NCBI GenBank assembly: GCA_020650975.1
Contig: JAIPMN010001747.1
Location: forward strand, 37,529 to 101,528
DNA from: Apostichopus californicus
Taxonomy: Eukaryota > Echinodermata > Holothuroidea > Aspidochirotida > Stichopodidae
Reading direction: 5' to 3'
Length of the DNA: 64,000 nt
Part shown: positions 27,401 to 42,400 of the stretch, piece by piece
Layout: each line of letters opens with the position of its first letter
How positions within the stretch are numbered: the stretch's first letter is position 1
Position numbers and translations under genes: made by a program
The notes under the pieces: generated by a model
What the model saw: the letters and a program-made list of their open reading frames with translations, nothing else
What the model was told of the DNA's origin: nothing
Databases searched by the model: none

Positions 27401-30400
27401 AAATATATTACTCAATGGATGTAGCCCAAAGGAACTCTCTTAATGGAACATGTTTAAATGCGTTGAAAGCTATTGCATTGTGGGATGGTACCTAAAATGG
27501 CGCCTGAGGGTGGAGTGGGACAGGGATGGACCAAAGGACACCAGAAGGAGGGATTTGACCTATCATCAAGGGTGATCTTATAATTTGTAGTAGTTTGTGT
27601 AGTTTATCAGGGATGAATTAGGTTTAGGGGTATGACAATATTGTAGCCGACAGGTCCTAGTGGCAAATGTGTAAAGTAACAGACATGTATGGTTTTTAAG
27701 ATGTGAAGATAAAAAAAAAAATTCATTAATGTAAAGTCTAAAATTTGTAGCATCTAGTTTAATACTGAGATAAATACAACAAATGAAAATAGCATGACAC
27801 TTTGAACTATTTATTAATTTTATACATAATATTAATTATATACATTTTATTAATTTTTACTATTTATTTATTTTAGGGGATCATTTAAGCAGTTATGGCA
27901 GCATTGGTTGTCAATTCTATAGGGTATGATAAGACAAATGAGTCACTTGCCAAGTTTCACTAGTACCAATTAAACCATTCAGCGTCATAAATTGTCGCTA
28001 GATTGTCGCTAGATTCACCAACTTTATAGCGTCGAGTTACCAGGGTACAAAGTTGTACCAGTTTTAGTAGAATTTTTCTGCCATAGAAAAGTCATCTTGT
28101 GATATGCTTTGGTTGAAAACCTCTGTTTAATCAAAGTGGGAGTGTCAGATTTGGTTTGGGAAAACAATTTGGAAGACAAAAGTCTCCTTTAAGTTTATAC
28201 ACAGATATAACATCATTCATCGTCTGATGAGAACGAAAGAAGAGAGACTAATGGCAGCAAAAGTGTACAAGTTCAGCACCAGTACAGATCTGGAATAACA
28301 TGTGGAACTGTCATCATGTTCTTGTTTCGTATCGTAAAAAAAGCTTCATTTTTCCCCCTCTATCCAGGTGGATGTCTCTGACAATGGTGATCCTGCTCAC
28401 ACGTCAACCGCTAACGTCATCATTGAAATACTGGACGTAAATGACAACGCTCCCGTCTTCCACCAGATGAACTATGGGAAGGTGCCAGTGCGTCCGGTAG
28501 AACTAGTCGAAGACGAGCAACACACCATCCTCCGGGTGTTTGCCTACGATGATGACGAGGGAGAGAACGCCACTGTCAGCTATGTGATCCCTACGGGACA
28601 GGAGAGGCAGACCAGGTTTGGGGTGGATGCCCAGACTGGGGAAGTCAAATGCAGCAAGTCGCTGGTGGAAGGGGAGTCCTTCACTTTAATGGTGAGATAT
28701 TAAACAGAGAAGGAATTAATTTGCTTCTAATAATCCCGTCTCTTTTACCTGTCTTGCTTGTTTGATTGCAATCAGGGGTGGTTACACCCACAGAGACGAG
28801 GATCTATTGGGGAGGGGGGGGCCAGGAAAATATGGAGAGGGCCCGGAAAGTATGGGATAAATGGAGAGTGCCAAAAAAGGGGGGGGGGGATTAATTTATA
28901 CTAATTTAGTTTGGCTAGACTTCACAGCCTAATATAATTTCACTTCTAGTTTATCTAATGCTCTACAAAATTTTATAAAATTAAACTCTGCCAGAACCTG
29001 CCTACCCTTTTCTCCACTCTTTCCTTTGTTTAATGTTTTGGAGATCTTCTGATTCATGATTTTGGTCTCATAAGAGCCAAATACTCCCAACTTTTCTGAC
29101 CACTCTTACTTTGACCTACCTTTTTTGCGGAGAAAGAAATGGGAGCACCCTTCTGTCGGTAGTTTTATCAGACCGTCCTGTTAAACTTAAATAATATCCT
29201 GTATAACTGTCGTTTTGATAGATTTAAAGCCAGGGAGCATCAACTGCAAAACGGTGGTAGAAATTTAAGTATTTTGTTTGTTTCCTCCATTTTTATTCTG
29301 GAATAGATTATATGCCAAATCCACCAAAACTGGTATAAAACTGACCTACAATTTATGTATATTTTCTGCTGGACAGGTGTGTGGGTTGGTTTAGTATCTG
29401 TTTATTACCTTTCAGATCAATTATTAACGGTGGGATGCCAAAAGCTTGGCTGTAGAGCAAGAAAAACCCAGAAATTTATTTGCAAATGATTTCCCTTCCT
29501 GTGTACAAGTATCGAATGATTGGAAAAAACAACCCTAATGACTTTGTGCAGATTTGTTTCGCTCGCCTTTCACAGTAAACAATACGTTTAACCTAAAACA
29601 TAAACAAGTGAAAATGATTACTTCAAAGTTTTTATTACGATCCGAGGGATAGACCTGTATTTCGTTGTTTGACCCACCCTACTTACAGCACGATGAAGAT
29701 TTGGACCTCTCACTGTTTCATATGTGCTGTATCAGCTACTGCCCAGCCACTTTTTACATATCATGATATGAAGTGATCACTTTTGGTTACATCAAACTCA
29801 CGATTTGTTTTACTCATATGAGAAAATTCTGAACAAGTTACTACCACTTCTTTGTGTTGATTCCAACAGTGTTTATTACACTTGCTGCTATGCACTGTAT
29901 CTCATAAGGGATCCTGTTATACCTTTCACCACTGAACCCTTCTTGAGTATTGTGTCATAATCTACCAATGCTGTAAACAATTGAGAGCAAAAACAGCAAC
30001 TGCAAATATTGCGTAGATTTAAGCAATCTCTTCTCAAGATTTACATGAATTTTTTTTTGTCTTCTAAATCATGGTCTTAGCATCATTCAATGTGACTATC
30101 GTTTGACATGTTGACCTAGTTCTAAGGCCATCCAATGTGTCTCTCAGAAATTGACTCAAACAGATTGGTTTCTTTCAATCATCAATGTAAATTCCCTAGG
30201 CTGAAGCATTCTGTGAGGATATCCATGGACAGCTGTTTACAGTACAAGTTGCTGATTGTCATGACAACAAGTGATACCTATGCTTCCCCCTCCCCTCCCC
30301 CCCACATGCATGTCTTTCCCCCTCCTGCCCCCTCCTATGCATGTCTTTTAACTCTTACAATGCGGAAAGAATTTACTATTCATAGTAATTCTCAAATGTG

Positions 30401-33400
30401 ATTTTGCAATCCTCACAGCTAGTTTCCTTCTGTCAATATCTCTGGTAACAATCCTTCCATATTATTTTCTCGCTCTCCTCTCGTCTCCCAGATTGATGCA
30501 TTTGACAACGGCCCCATCCAAGAAAAATCAAGACTAACCCTCCTGTTGACTGTGATCGACCCGATCCAGCCATCCAGCCTGGCACCAGTATTTGACGAGT
30601 TCTTTTCCGATCCGTTATACGAGAACGTCGCCCCGGGGACGTTTGTCACCACAGTCTTTGCGTTTGATTCCGACAGTAACCCGAATGATGTCATCTACAC
30701 CATCACAGGTAAGAGCACGAAACGACAGTGTAGCCATTTTCTCATTTTTCCTCCTTTCGATGGTCAAAAATTTAACAGGGAAACATGCATAAGCAGAAAG
30801 CTGGACTTGATGGCCAATTTGCAATGACATGGCTATTTTCTGCATTTTTTTTCTCTCCAAAAATCTAAGAAGCAAAACATCAGTGGGTGGGGGTGTCCTT
30901 CAATTCACTTCAGAACTTTGATATGATGTTTTGAATTGCCAGTGGCCAACAAATATTAACAGTTGCAATGTACGGTTCTACTGATTCTAGTTGTTTTTTT
31001 TACTGATGATTTTTAAAAAAATTGTTGCAATGGGATGAAGAATATGTGACTATTTTATGCTGTGTATGTCTGCTTAACTTTAAACAGATTCTCGAAGCAG
31101 AGTCGTACCCTGACTCCTGCTTTAAAGCTCCTGGTCGATCTAGAAGTAAAGCACAAGCATAGGAAACATTGTTTTTTGTTAAATTACACACAATACTCTC
31201 AAAAAATGGGGTAGCTTTACCCTCATAGTTGCCCCTTTAATCTACAAATTATGGGGAAAAAATGCATTGTGCAGGTTTGAGAAAGTTTAGGTAAGCAATT
31301 TCAACTTAAAAGTAGTGCTGCATGTTTCCAGGAAAAAACATATTTATATGATATATATATAAACAAATATTACTATGATTTGCAACGCTTTTGGGAAGCA
31401 AATGTTGTGACATAAGTGACATAAGTATGACGAAGGCAGTATTTTCAGTGAATTTTGGTATGAAACATAAGTCATGCCTCTTATTGCTTGAGTTTTAAAA
31501 TTCGTAGAAATCCTTTAGGTTTTAATAACTTTTTAAAGGCAAAAAATGACCTCCAGATGATAAGTATGAGTATCAGACACCTGATAGGATTAGCTTTGAC
31601 ATATACTCTGCAGAATTGATCAAAATAGTCTGACAGTAACTGAATTCGATGCTTATCGTTCACCCCCCACTCCTCCCCCCCCCCCACCACACTGGTAACA
31701 TTTTTAAATTTTAAACAGTCTGATCTTTTGATACAAATCTTCTTATTGACATACTCTGTTTAAGTTAATTATACAGAGAAGATTAAAGACCTTTAGAGTG
31801 ACTGGACTTAACCTTCCAAGGGATAGATATCTTCTTTAAAGTTATCTGATCACGATCTAGCTAATCACATTCCTCTCTTTATTAGATTACTTCCCTCCAG
31901 AAATACCTCAGAAAAATATATAAGCTGTGCATTTCTGAGCATCCAAAAGCAGCCTAGTTTTATCATAAAATGGAAAGATCAGATTTGAATTTTTAGCCCT
32001 AGGTTGGTAATACAAGTCGGGGGAACAGTCGCCAGTAAGCGCTCTGTAATGACTTTATTGGGTTAGAGGATGAAGGAGTAAAATTAGAATGGAATCAAGT
32101 CCTTTATCTCTTTTCGGAGAGAAGCTCTTTTGTAAAATCTGTGGGTCTCAGTCTCTGCATATGTAGTCATGGTATATTGGGCAGCTATTCACTGAAGTGT
32201 GGCTTGTTAGGTATATCAGTACAGAAGATGGTTGAATGCTGATAGACATTGGTACAGAGAGGGAGGGGTAAGCACAAAAAGAGGGGTGGGCCCACCATGG
32301 GTGGAAGAAGAAGGATGGAAATTTGTCCAATTGCCCCTATTTTGTGTTTTGCACTTCTTTTTACAACTTTGTATAAAAAAAAAAATTAATGTTATAACTT
32401 CTTCTTTTTTATTCAATGTATAAATGTTAAATCTCCTTTTTTTTTAATGTAATTTTTGTCTGATTTGTGTCGTTTCATTTCATATGTAGTGAACTACAAA
32501 ATATTTGTCGTATTCCAAACAGATTTCTAGGCGAAATTGAATCAAGTTTAAAAATTTTCTTTCCCTCCGTCATTTCTGTGCTCTGTTCAGGTGGCAATCA
32601 TGATGCTGCATTCACCAACCAACAGTCAGCCATATTCGTGGCCAAACCGTTAGACGCTGAGACCCGGACGACCTATGACCTTGAAATCACAGCGTCAGAC
32701 GGATTCAATACTGCCTCTTCCATCGTAAGTGTATCCTGCTGAGAGCGGTGCCTCAAGGATTAATTAATAGAATTAATTAATAGAATTAATTAATAGAATT
32801 AATGCGCATTATATTCATTGTGCACATTATTTTCATTGTGTAACATTTGGAGGTTACATTTGAATACTCAATCAAACCCAAGTCCATGTGGTTTATTCTA
32901 ATTAGCTGATGATTGTAAAATTACCTAGGGGAGCAGGGGAGCAGGGAGGGTCTTCTGGTTACACCATGATTTCGGTCCGCTCTGTCTTCTCCTTCATCTT
33001 GGTTATGCCACTGCTTTGCAATGAGAGCATAAAAAATCTCATTTTTTTAGGAAGGCAATTGTTTACATTCAATTTGTGTTCATTGTTCTGCAGTGTGCTC
33101 TTCTAAATCAGGGTTATTTATTTGGACCGTTTTTGGATAATTTTCAGATTATTTTTTCAAATATTTCTTGAGTCAGGATTGGGTCAAAGGATAAGAATTT
33201 TCTTCAAAAAGTCTTCATTGTTTGGTTTGATGCAATGGCTTCTTAGATTTTTCCTCATTAGCTTAAGCTCCTTCTTCACATAGCATAAAGCATAAAAGAA
33301 AAAATGATGCCATGTTTAATTCATTACACCACAATCAAAGTGTCATTTACGGAAGCAAATGCATAAATTTTCATATTTTACACACCTCAAGGCTACCTTC

Positions 33401-36400
33401 TTTGAATAACAACAACACAGCATCAATTGCTTATCTTCCTCAGCAATGGGCCTGCATTTGTAGAATGTTGGTTTCATTTTATGTGTATTCATAATTGATA
33501 TGAGGAATGATTATAATGACATGTACAATGTTTGCTTTCGTGGAAGATATCTGGGACATACAGGTCAAAGGTCAAGTTGCATTATAGCATGATTATCATT
33601 TACATTTTTTGGCTCAAGGTCTACGATCTTCAGTAATACATTTGATCGATGTTTTCTTTGCCTATGGAAGAAAATAGAGGAACACATTTAAAAAAATAAA
33701 AACTGGTATTTTTACAGGTTTCTTTACATTTCTTTCAAATCTTAATCTTCACAGTTGCATCTAGAAGTCCTGGATGCCAACGAGTTTGCTCCCGTCTTTG
33801 GCCACGATCAGTACGAAGTCTCGGTGCCAGAGAATATCGGATCTGGCAAGAGAATCATCCAGCTAGGCGTGTCGGACAGGGATGTGACCAGCCGACTCTT
33901 CTACTCCATCAGTTCCACCGCTCACCCCGACAGTAAATCGAGGTTCAAGATCAACTCTGACACGGGTGAAATTTACGTCCGTAACTCGCTGGACCACGAG
34001 GGTATAAGACAGCACATCTTGACGGTCAAGGTTCGAGACGTGGGCCACATCAGTTTCCACAGCTTCACCACGGTGGTGGTGACCGTCCTGGATTTCAACG
34101 ATCACATGCCGTACTTTGGAGCTGACCATTACGAGGGCCAGGTGTTCGAAACCGCAGAGACGGGGACTGTCGTGGTACACGTCCAGGGCTACGACAACGA
34201 CAAGGACGTGAACGCAGAGTTGGAATATTCCATCCTTTCAGGTGAGAGAACGATACATTACGCATGATTATGATTATGTAAAGGTTTTTAAGCGTAAACA
34301 GTTTAAGAGGAAACCCCTATCATCGATTGGCCTCGATCTGTGAATTTTTCTCTGAGAAGGTAATTGATTAAAGCTACATTTGAGTAATTTAAGTTCCCTG
34401 ATACTCTTAGAAGACATGAAGATGTAGTTAACCTGATTTTTATCTGCCTTTAATCGCCACGACCAGAGGGTTTGATGAGTCTATTGGGGTGTGGAGAAAT
34501 AATATAAAGAAAAGTTAGGCCAAAGGAGAGAATCTGAGTAGCTATTAAATCCATGATCGATTCTCGGCCACGAGGCGAGATGAGATACTCTCTCTTTCGG
34601 TGGTTGACGCTGGCTGTCTGAAGTGATAACTAGAGTTTATTATCCAATGGAGGAGGTACATTGCAGGGCTTTCAGAGAGAATTCCTCCTCCTCCCCACCC
34701 CCACTCCCCAATCTTTTTGGTCGCAGAAGATGAAGATTTTTCTGTATAATTTATATTTATCGCAAGGAGTTATTATCCATGATATTCAATCCAACTTTCT
34801 TTTGACAGTGTCATCTCCCGGCAGATTATCAGGTTTGGGGCAGACAGTTTGTTCTTCATTTGTGTGGCCTTGTTTTTTTGCTTCTTTTTAGATACATCAT
34901 TTGCTTCTCACTAAAAAAAATCATTACGTGAACTCACCTCGGTGTTTTGTTCCCCATCTCCAAAAACATTAAGTAGCATCCTCAGACAAGATTAGAAGAA
35001 GAATTCTCGGCTTACCTCGTTATCTCACTGCTCAGAGAGTCGAAAGATAATATGACATTTTCTGTGTGTATTAGGTTGCTGCTGAAGGCTTACCTGGTTG
35101 ATAGAAATTTCCTCCAGGCTGAATTGAGGAAGGAAAAGTGTTTATGGGGGGTAGTGGTGGTGGGTGATGGTGGGGGTGTACGATAGTGGTCCACAGCAAG
35201 TTTGAATAGATTCAAATCCATCAGTATCACATTTGCTATCAAACTTGACATAATTTAAATGTGATGGGTTCCTTACAAAGCTGTTGTGGTTGGGGGGGGG
35301 AGGAGGGGGGAGGGAGGACATGGGAGAGGAGCGAATGCTTCTGACCTTTACCTTCATCCTGGCAAGTAATCAGCTGTATGTCTTATCTCATTTGGTATTT
35401 GAATGTGAAACTTAAAGAGAGTACTCATCTCAGGAAGTCAGCCAAGTTCATCCCACACATCAATACATGCAGGTTGCTATATTAGGTTAATACAGAGAAA
35501 TATCATTGTACCTCATGAATGCGTCTTGAAAGGATTGATAAAGTTGCTGTGCACCAGAAACAGAATTATTCTGTAATAGAAACACTTGACTGCAATGGCA
35601 GAAATAAGACCTGATTAAAGTAAATGATTGGATTATTGTCCAGCATCATTATCACCATCTCTGCGAAAAACTTCAGATGAGGATACAAAAGTCTGTCCTC
35701 CACGTTTGTCTTTGTTCTTTTCATTTGCTTTTGTTGTCGTTTCTAGGAAGTGTTCCCGTCTGTGACCTTTGCGGTCGTAGAAATAATATTTAAAATGAAT
35801 GATTCAACCATTGCGACTATGAATCACTACATACAGTAGAGTCTTTGTTAGTTTCTAACAAAATTGTGGCTTCTTGTTTCTCACAATTTGTTTTTTTTTG
35901 TCATATAAATTTGCTTGTTTGTCGTTTGGCATCATATTTGACTATTTATTACTAACCATCGTCTGTTTATAGTTAACCCACGAGAGAATGTGGGCAGCAT
36001 TGTGCTATCTGGGATATATACTGCAATTTGAAAACATCTTACAGGTCGTTGAATTTGCAAAAAGTAGCAAGCTTTCAAGAAAAGAAAACTCATTTCAGTC
36101 GAGAAACATAATTAGATTCATTGTTCACCTTTGTCATGTTTTATTTCGACTGAAAAAGCTTGATTATGTATTTGTCCGTCAGTACGCTTTTCTATGTGAT
36201 TGTGAGGAATGGAAAAATGTAATCGGCATGTACAAAACAACATTAACTCTTTTAATTACCCTCCCAAGAAATGAATCCTTTGTAGTTGTAAGTTACGGTC
36301 AAAGATGAATCAAGAAGTGAGATAAATTTTGTTCTTTGTAACTATTATTGAACCCAAAGGGAAATTAGTAGATTCCTTTTGTTTTCTTGTTTTCATTTAC

Positions 36401-39400
36401 GGAAGATGGTATATATTTTGGTCAAAGTGAACCACCTCTTCCTCGAGTTGGTCCAACAGTTTAAATCTAAGGGATTTAGAAATTCTGTTTGCGATAAATG
36501 GTTTGAAGTGTGGCTGTAGTCATTCAGCATCTGCTGTGAATTTATGCCTGAACATTTGCTATTTTCTTCTTGGAAAAGTGGATAAAATTTGGCTCATATT
36601 ATAAGGTGAGGTACCACGGACAATGTGTGCAATACCCAAATAGTAATATAAATGTTATAAAGTAAGTGGGCCTGATGTTTTGATCCTAGCAGGATCTTCT
36701 TCAGAGGCTGAATGAGACAAATCACTCTAGGATGAAACGAAATATACAATTTCATACATACAGCCTGTTTTAACCTGTTACAAACATGTGGTCATTTTTG
36801 CCCTTACAAATTCAGTTCACGCTGACAGTAACAACAACTGCTTCTGATGATGAGATTTCACATCTCGTTTGAATTTCAAAGAAAATCATTCTACCATCAA
36901 TCATGAATGAAAAATGATGCCTTTTTAACAGCTGGAGCAAATTGCCTCTTGCCAAGCTAGCCAAACCATCTCATTAATCAAATGGGTAAAAAATGTTGTA
37001 CCATTTATAATTCAAAAGAAATTTACACATTTCTTTGATTTTCTAAACCAGTTAATGAGTAGGTGAACGATGAATTTGATACTGCTTTGATCAATTTTTT
37101 TCTCCCAGACATATTTTTAAAATCAGTATTACTTGTACACAGATTAGAAAAACTTTCCGAAAAATGTATTCAAATTTTACTTTGTTTTGTTAAATTGACA
37201 CCCTGCTGAATCAAATTAATGAAGTGCATTGTTATGGGATGTTAAGTATGGAATATCATTTGTGGGGGAGGGGGGAATGGGGGTATATCAATCATTTCAA
37301 AATGGTGCTTTACATTTTGTCAGTAACGAACATTTCGTAATGTTTCTCAATATGTTATCATTTACAGGTAACAAAGAGGATGCTTTCCACATGGATCCTG
37401 TGCTAGGAAACATTATGACCACAAGAGAGTTAAATATCGAGGATCAAGCAAAGTACTCACTCAGGGTACAAGTCATGGATCATGGTACTCCTTCACTGAG
37501 TAACACTGCTACAGTGAACATCACAGTGGTGCTCTCAAACTCTGCTCCACCCAGATTCGTCCAAGATGAGTTCATCACCGAATTGGAGGAGAATCTATCT
37601 CCGGGTCAGTTTGTTCTCCATCCGGACGTCATCAGCAAATCCTCGGTTTTCTTCGATATCGCCGGCGGCAACGAGCGGGACCATTTCGAGATTGACAGTA
37701 GCTCAGGGGTGGTACTCTCCAAGTTGCCTTTGGATTTTGAGATGGTCGAGGTGTACAACCTCACCATCCAAGCAGTCAACATGGTAGGGGGCAGCGCCTT
37801 GGCCCACCTGATCATCCATGTCCTGGACGTGAATGACAACGCTCCGCTCTTCATCCAAGAGGTGTACGAGGGCACCATAACAGAGTCCTCACCCATGAAC
37901 ACGGTCGTGTCGGATGAGGACAATCATCATCTTGTGGTCGGTGCGATAGATCTGGACTTTGACCAGAACGCTCGTCTGGTCTATTCTATCGTGGAGGAAG
38001 ACGCAGCGCAGTACTTTGTCATCGATGAGAACACCGGCGCCATAAGGTCGCTCATGAGCCTCGACCACGAGACACACCCTACTTTTGAATTCCACGTGAC
38101 TGTCCACGATTCCGGATCCCAGATTCTCAGCGCCCGCAACCCCGCTCTCGTTAAAGTGACCGTCCAAGATATCAACGACTCTCCTCCTGTCTTTGTCGAA
38201 GAGGATTACGAGGCGTCCCTGCTGCTGCCGACCTTCGAGGATGTCTTGGTCAGTCAGGTGGTGGTTACGGATCCCGACTCGGTCAGTCTCTCAAACCTCT
38301 ACTACTCCATCCGGGCAGGAAATGCCGGGAGTCACTTCAAGATCAAGCCGACCACCGGAGAGATCCTCGTTGCGGAGCCGCAGAGGATAGAAGGACGGTA
38401 TCATCTACAGGTAGAAGTGTCCGATGGACTTCACACCAGCCAGACCCAAGTTCGCATCATCACCAAGCAGACGGCCTCCTCGGACCTCCAGTTCCGCTCC
38501 AATCAGACGGATGCCACCGTGGTCGAGAACAGCACAGGGATCACCTACATCGCCCAGGTTGCAGTGGTCGGCACCGGATTGAATGAACCGGTAGCTTACA
38601 CCATTCTCAATCCAACAGACTGCTTTAGTATCAATGCAAGGTCGGGCTCTCTCAGAACGACCGGGATCCCTCTGGATCGAGAGACGAAGGACCAGTACAT
38701 GCTGGTGGTGGAGGCTCGAGACGACCGCCGACCGCCGAGAATAGCCCGTACCGTGGTCTTTGTGGAGGTCACCGACATCAATGACAACAGTCCTGTCTTT
38801 GTGCACCACGAATACAACGCAATCGTTCAAGTCGATGCTCGAGTTGGAGAAATTGTTAGAACTGTAAGTATCTATTTCATATCTATTTCCTTCACATATC
38901 GCGTAGATTTTTTTTTCTCATTTTACAAAAATTGTGTATTTTTTTTACTTCCACTTTCTTTTAAATATCTATGGTTCATGGTGAAGCTCACAATCCCTGA
39001 CCCACCTCCCATCCATGCCCCACCTCTCCCATCCTCCCACATCTGAGGAAGAAAAAGTTATGTTGAGCATTTTTAGAAACTTTTAGCAACTTGAGAATGC
39101 TACACTCTGTGGACAATACATTCACAAAAACCACATATCACTCAGATCTCTGCCCATACCTGTTAGTTGTAACATTCCTGTTAGTTGTAAGTTTACAATT
39201 TATGTAATTTTCAGCACTCATACTGTATTTCATACACAGTTCTCTTTCTTCATAAGTTTCCTCACCGATGTTTGTTCACATTTGAATCATATTGAATGTA
39301 TTGGAATAACTTTCCTTTCTCTTTTAAAAGGTTCTTGCTCTGGATGCAGATGATGGTAGCAACGGTGAGGTGGAGTACACCCTCATGGGTGGAGCAGAGG

Positions 39401-42400
39401 GGTACTTTGATATAGACCCTGTCTTTGGTGATATTAGAGTTCAAAACGTGATGGGACTCGACGTAGAAAATCGCAACTTCACACTCTTGGTCCAAGCCAG
39501 CGATAAAGGTGAGTCACTAGGTTCTTATCCAGGACACAAAAGCATATCTGTAGGGGGGAAAGAGAGGTGCTCATCTAGTCAAAACGGGTAACTCGGTAGG
39601 GCTGCAGTTTTTGCCCTATCTGGCAAACAAGCTGTTTTTCCCCAAAAGTTACACAATTACATATCTGTGTGTCTACATATGTATATATTTGCATATGTAC
39701 ACATATATGTATGTGTGTATGATATGGTATAATTAATTTCAAACATTTCTGACAATTAGGGTTTCATTTTGCCTCTTCAGGGAAAGAAAGAAGAAGTTCA
39801 ATCGTGGAGGTCCCGATCATTGTCCGGAATAAAGCTATGCCTGTCTTCAGGGAGCAGTACTACAGTGCCTCCATCGCAGAGGATATTCAGCTCTTTTCAT
39901 CCGTGGTCCAGATCGAAGCCATCAGTCCCAGCGGCCGAAAACTCATCTACAGTGTCAGCAACGGCAATCCTTACAAACATTTTGACATCACCCCTCTTAC
40001 TGGTGAGATTGATAACATTTCCACTAAATTTTGTATTTTAAAAATTTTAAAAATGAAAAGTTCAGACAAGATATTACAGTGTGTTGTGTTCATATTTGTT
40101 GACCTGCCAAAATCGAGGGAGTTGGCTGTTTTCTCACCGAAATGATCTTAAAAGTTAAATATCAATCATGCAGGAAAAATCACCATATCGTTGATACGTG
40201 GGAAAGCTTTGTTGAAAGAGAAAACAAATACAATTGTCACTAATTGGGGTGGATTTAATTTCAAATTATTGGATTTTTAACCTAATTTTCATGTTTTTAA
40301 AATATATTTTGTGGAATTTTCGTTAAACGTTCAATACAAACTATTGAAGAAACCTTACAGCCTGTCCATAGCTCTGTCATAAAGTGCATTCACTGTTTAT
40401 TGTGTCTTCAAATGCCATTTGTTGACTACTGCTTGAAGTACCTTTAAAGATTAAACTTTGACCTGTTCTGGTTGTTAGAGGAGATTTACTTAGCCGGTAG
40501 AAACACCTTTTATTTTTGTTGACTCTTCGTGTTTTAACAGGTGTGATCACGGTCACAGGGTCGCTGGACTATGAGACACAGAACCGATACACCCTGACGG
40601 TCCAGGCCAGCGATACCCTCACGGGTGTGTCTTCATCTGTCATGGTGGACATCGCCGTCGAGGATGTCAACGACATGGCACCTCGCTTCCCCATGCAGGT
40701 CTACCACAAGGTCCTCTCGGAGGGTTTCCCCGTCAGTTCCACGGTCCTCCAACTCTCGGCCTCGGATCAGGATTCGGATGCCTTCAACAAGATCCGTTAC
40801 AGCTTGGAGACCGATTCCGACGAAGTCTCTTCGTTGTTCAGAGTGGATGCCAGCAGCGGGATCCTCTTTACCCTCAAACAGTTAGATCACGAGACCGCAG
40901 ATTCCTTCAACTTCACAGTGGTGGCGTCGGATAATGGCGTGCCGCCCCTGAAGGGAGTCACCCTGGTCAGCCTGAGAGTGACGGACATGAACGACAACCC
41001 TCCGTCATTCCTGCCAAGGGTCTATCAATGCACTGTTAGCGAGGGTGCCAGAAGAGGCAGCTTCGTGGGCAAGGTATCGGCAGTGGACCCCGACAAGGTC
41101 GATGAGGGCATCTTGGTGTATTCTATCGTTTCTGGCAATGATGACATGGCTTTCTCTATAAACAGTGGTTCAGGTGAGTTATCCAGTCAAGAATCCAATT
41201 AACCCAAAGTCATTGATATGTCTCTTCATTCTGAACATCTTCGATAAGAAAAAACAAGTGTATTTAATGAACAGTCTTTTCTTAGATTGCAAGGTTTTTG
41301 CATGGAATACATACTTTACACAAAAAGTAAAAAAGTGCATTGAGTCCAAGAAAACTGCAATGACACAATTTTAAACATGAATATTTGTTTTCTTAATCTG
41401 GAAATCACTGATCTCTAACATTGATGATATTTTTCAAGTTCCAACATTCAATGGTGTGTTTGTTTTTCTCTTCTGGTATAGGAGTGATATCTCTTTCATC
41501 AACTCGCGAACCGGAACTCAGCAGCTTCTATGACCTCACCGTAGCAGCCACAGACCAAGTCTTTACCAGCTCAACCATGGTGACTGTGAGAGTGACCCCG
41601 ATCAACAAGCACGCACCTTCGTTCATGTTCCCAAACTACAACATCTTCTTTGCCGAGAACGAAACAAACGGATCGAGTGTTTATCAAGTGGAGGCTGTCG
41701 ACGAGGACGAGGGCATCTTTGGAGAGATTGTCTATTCGATTCTCAGCGATCTCGCTCGTAGCTTGTTTGAGATTGACAGGGATACAGGTATGCTTGTTTG
41801 TCAAGAGTATTGGTATATGTTTTACTTGTATAGATAGGTCAACTGTTCCATTGAGGATTCAGCCTAGCTCCATTAAGGTTTAATTCTGTGTTGCATGATG
41901 AAGAGAAAAAAAACACTTTTAATATAAAGAAAAAGGACTTTCCACAGTTCTTTGTAAATAATTAGATAAACTACAAACAAAATGCTGAAAATAAAATGTA
42001 CAGATTTTCCTGACAAAAGCATTTAGTGCAGTGTTGAGTATGAACCCTTTGAAGTATTGCATCTCCCTCAGAAGAGATGAGTAATGAACCCTTTCCTTAC
42101 CTTCAAGTGACTTTTATCTGGTTGGTCTTTCTTCTTGTGAGATTCTTATCTCTGTTCCTTTTCATTCCTGACGTTCAGGTGAAATTAAAAGCCGGTTGGT
42201 GATAGACCAAGATGTTCTCCGGAGTAGGGTGTTCCAGATACCCATCCTGGCCACGGACGGAGGAGGGAGGACCGGTTACACCAACGTCAACCTCAACCTC
42301 AAAGACAGGAACAGCTACGCGCCTCAGTTTGAGCTCTCTAAATACCAAGGATTCATCCAGACCGGGGCCCTGGCTGGAACCACTATATTGACGGTTAGTA

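Noticed and set aside
35988-36308. 106-codon + strand frame inside intron 5
   Set aside because: No cadherin motif, and the exon 5 to exon 6 junction is already continuous, so there is no room for an added exon.
37606-37923. Long minus-strand frames opposite exons 5, 6, 9, 13 and 22
   Set aside because: They are shadows of GC-rich coding exons on the other strand, with no own splice sites or domain features.
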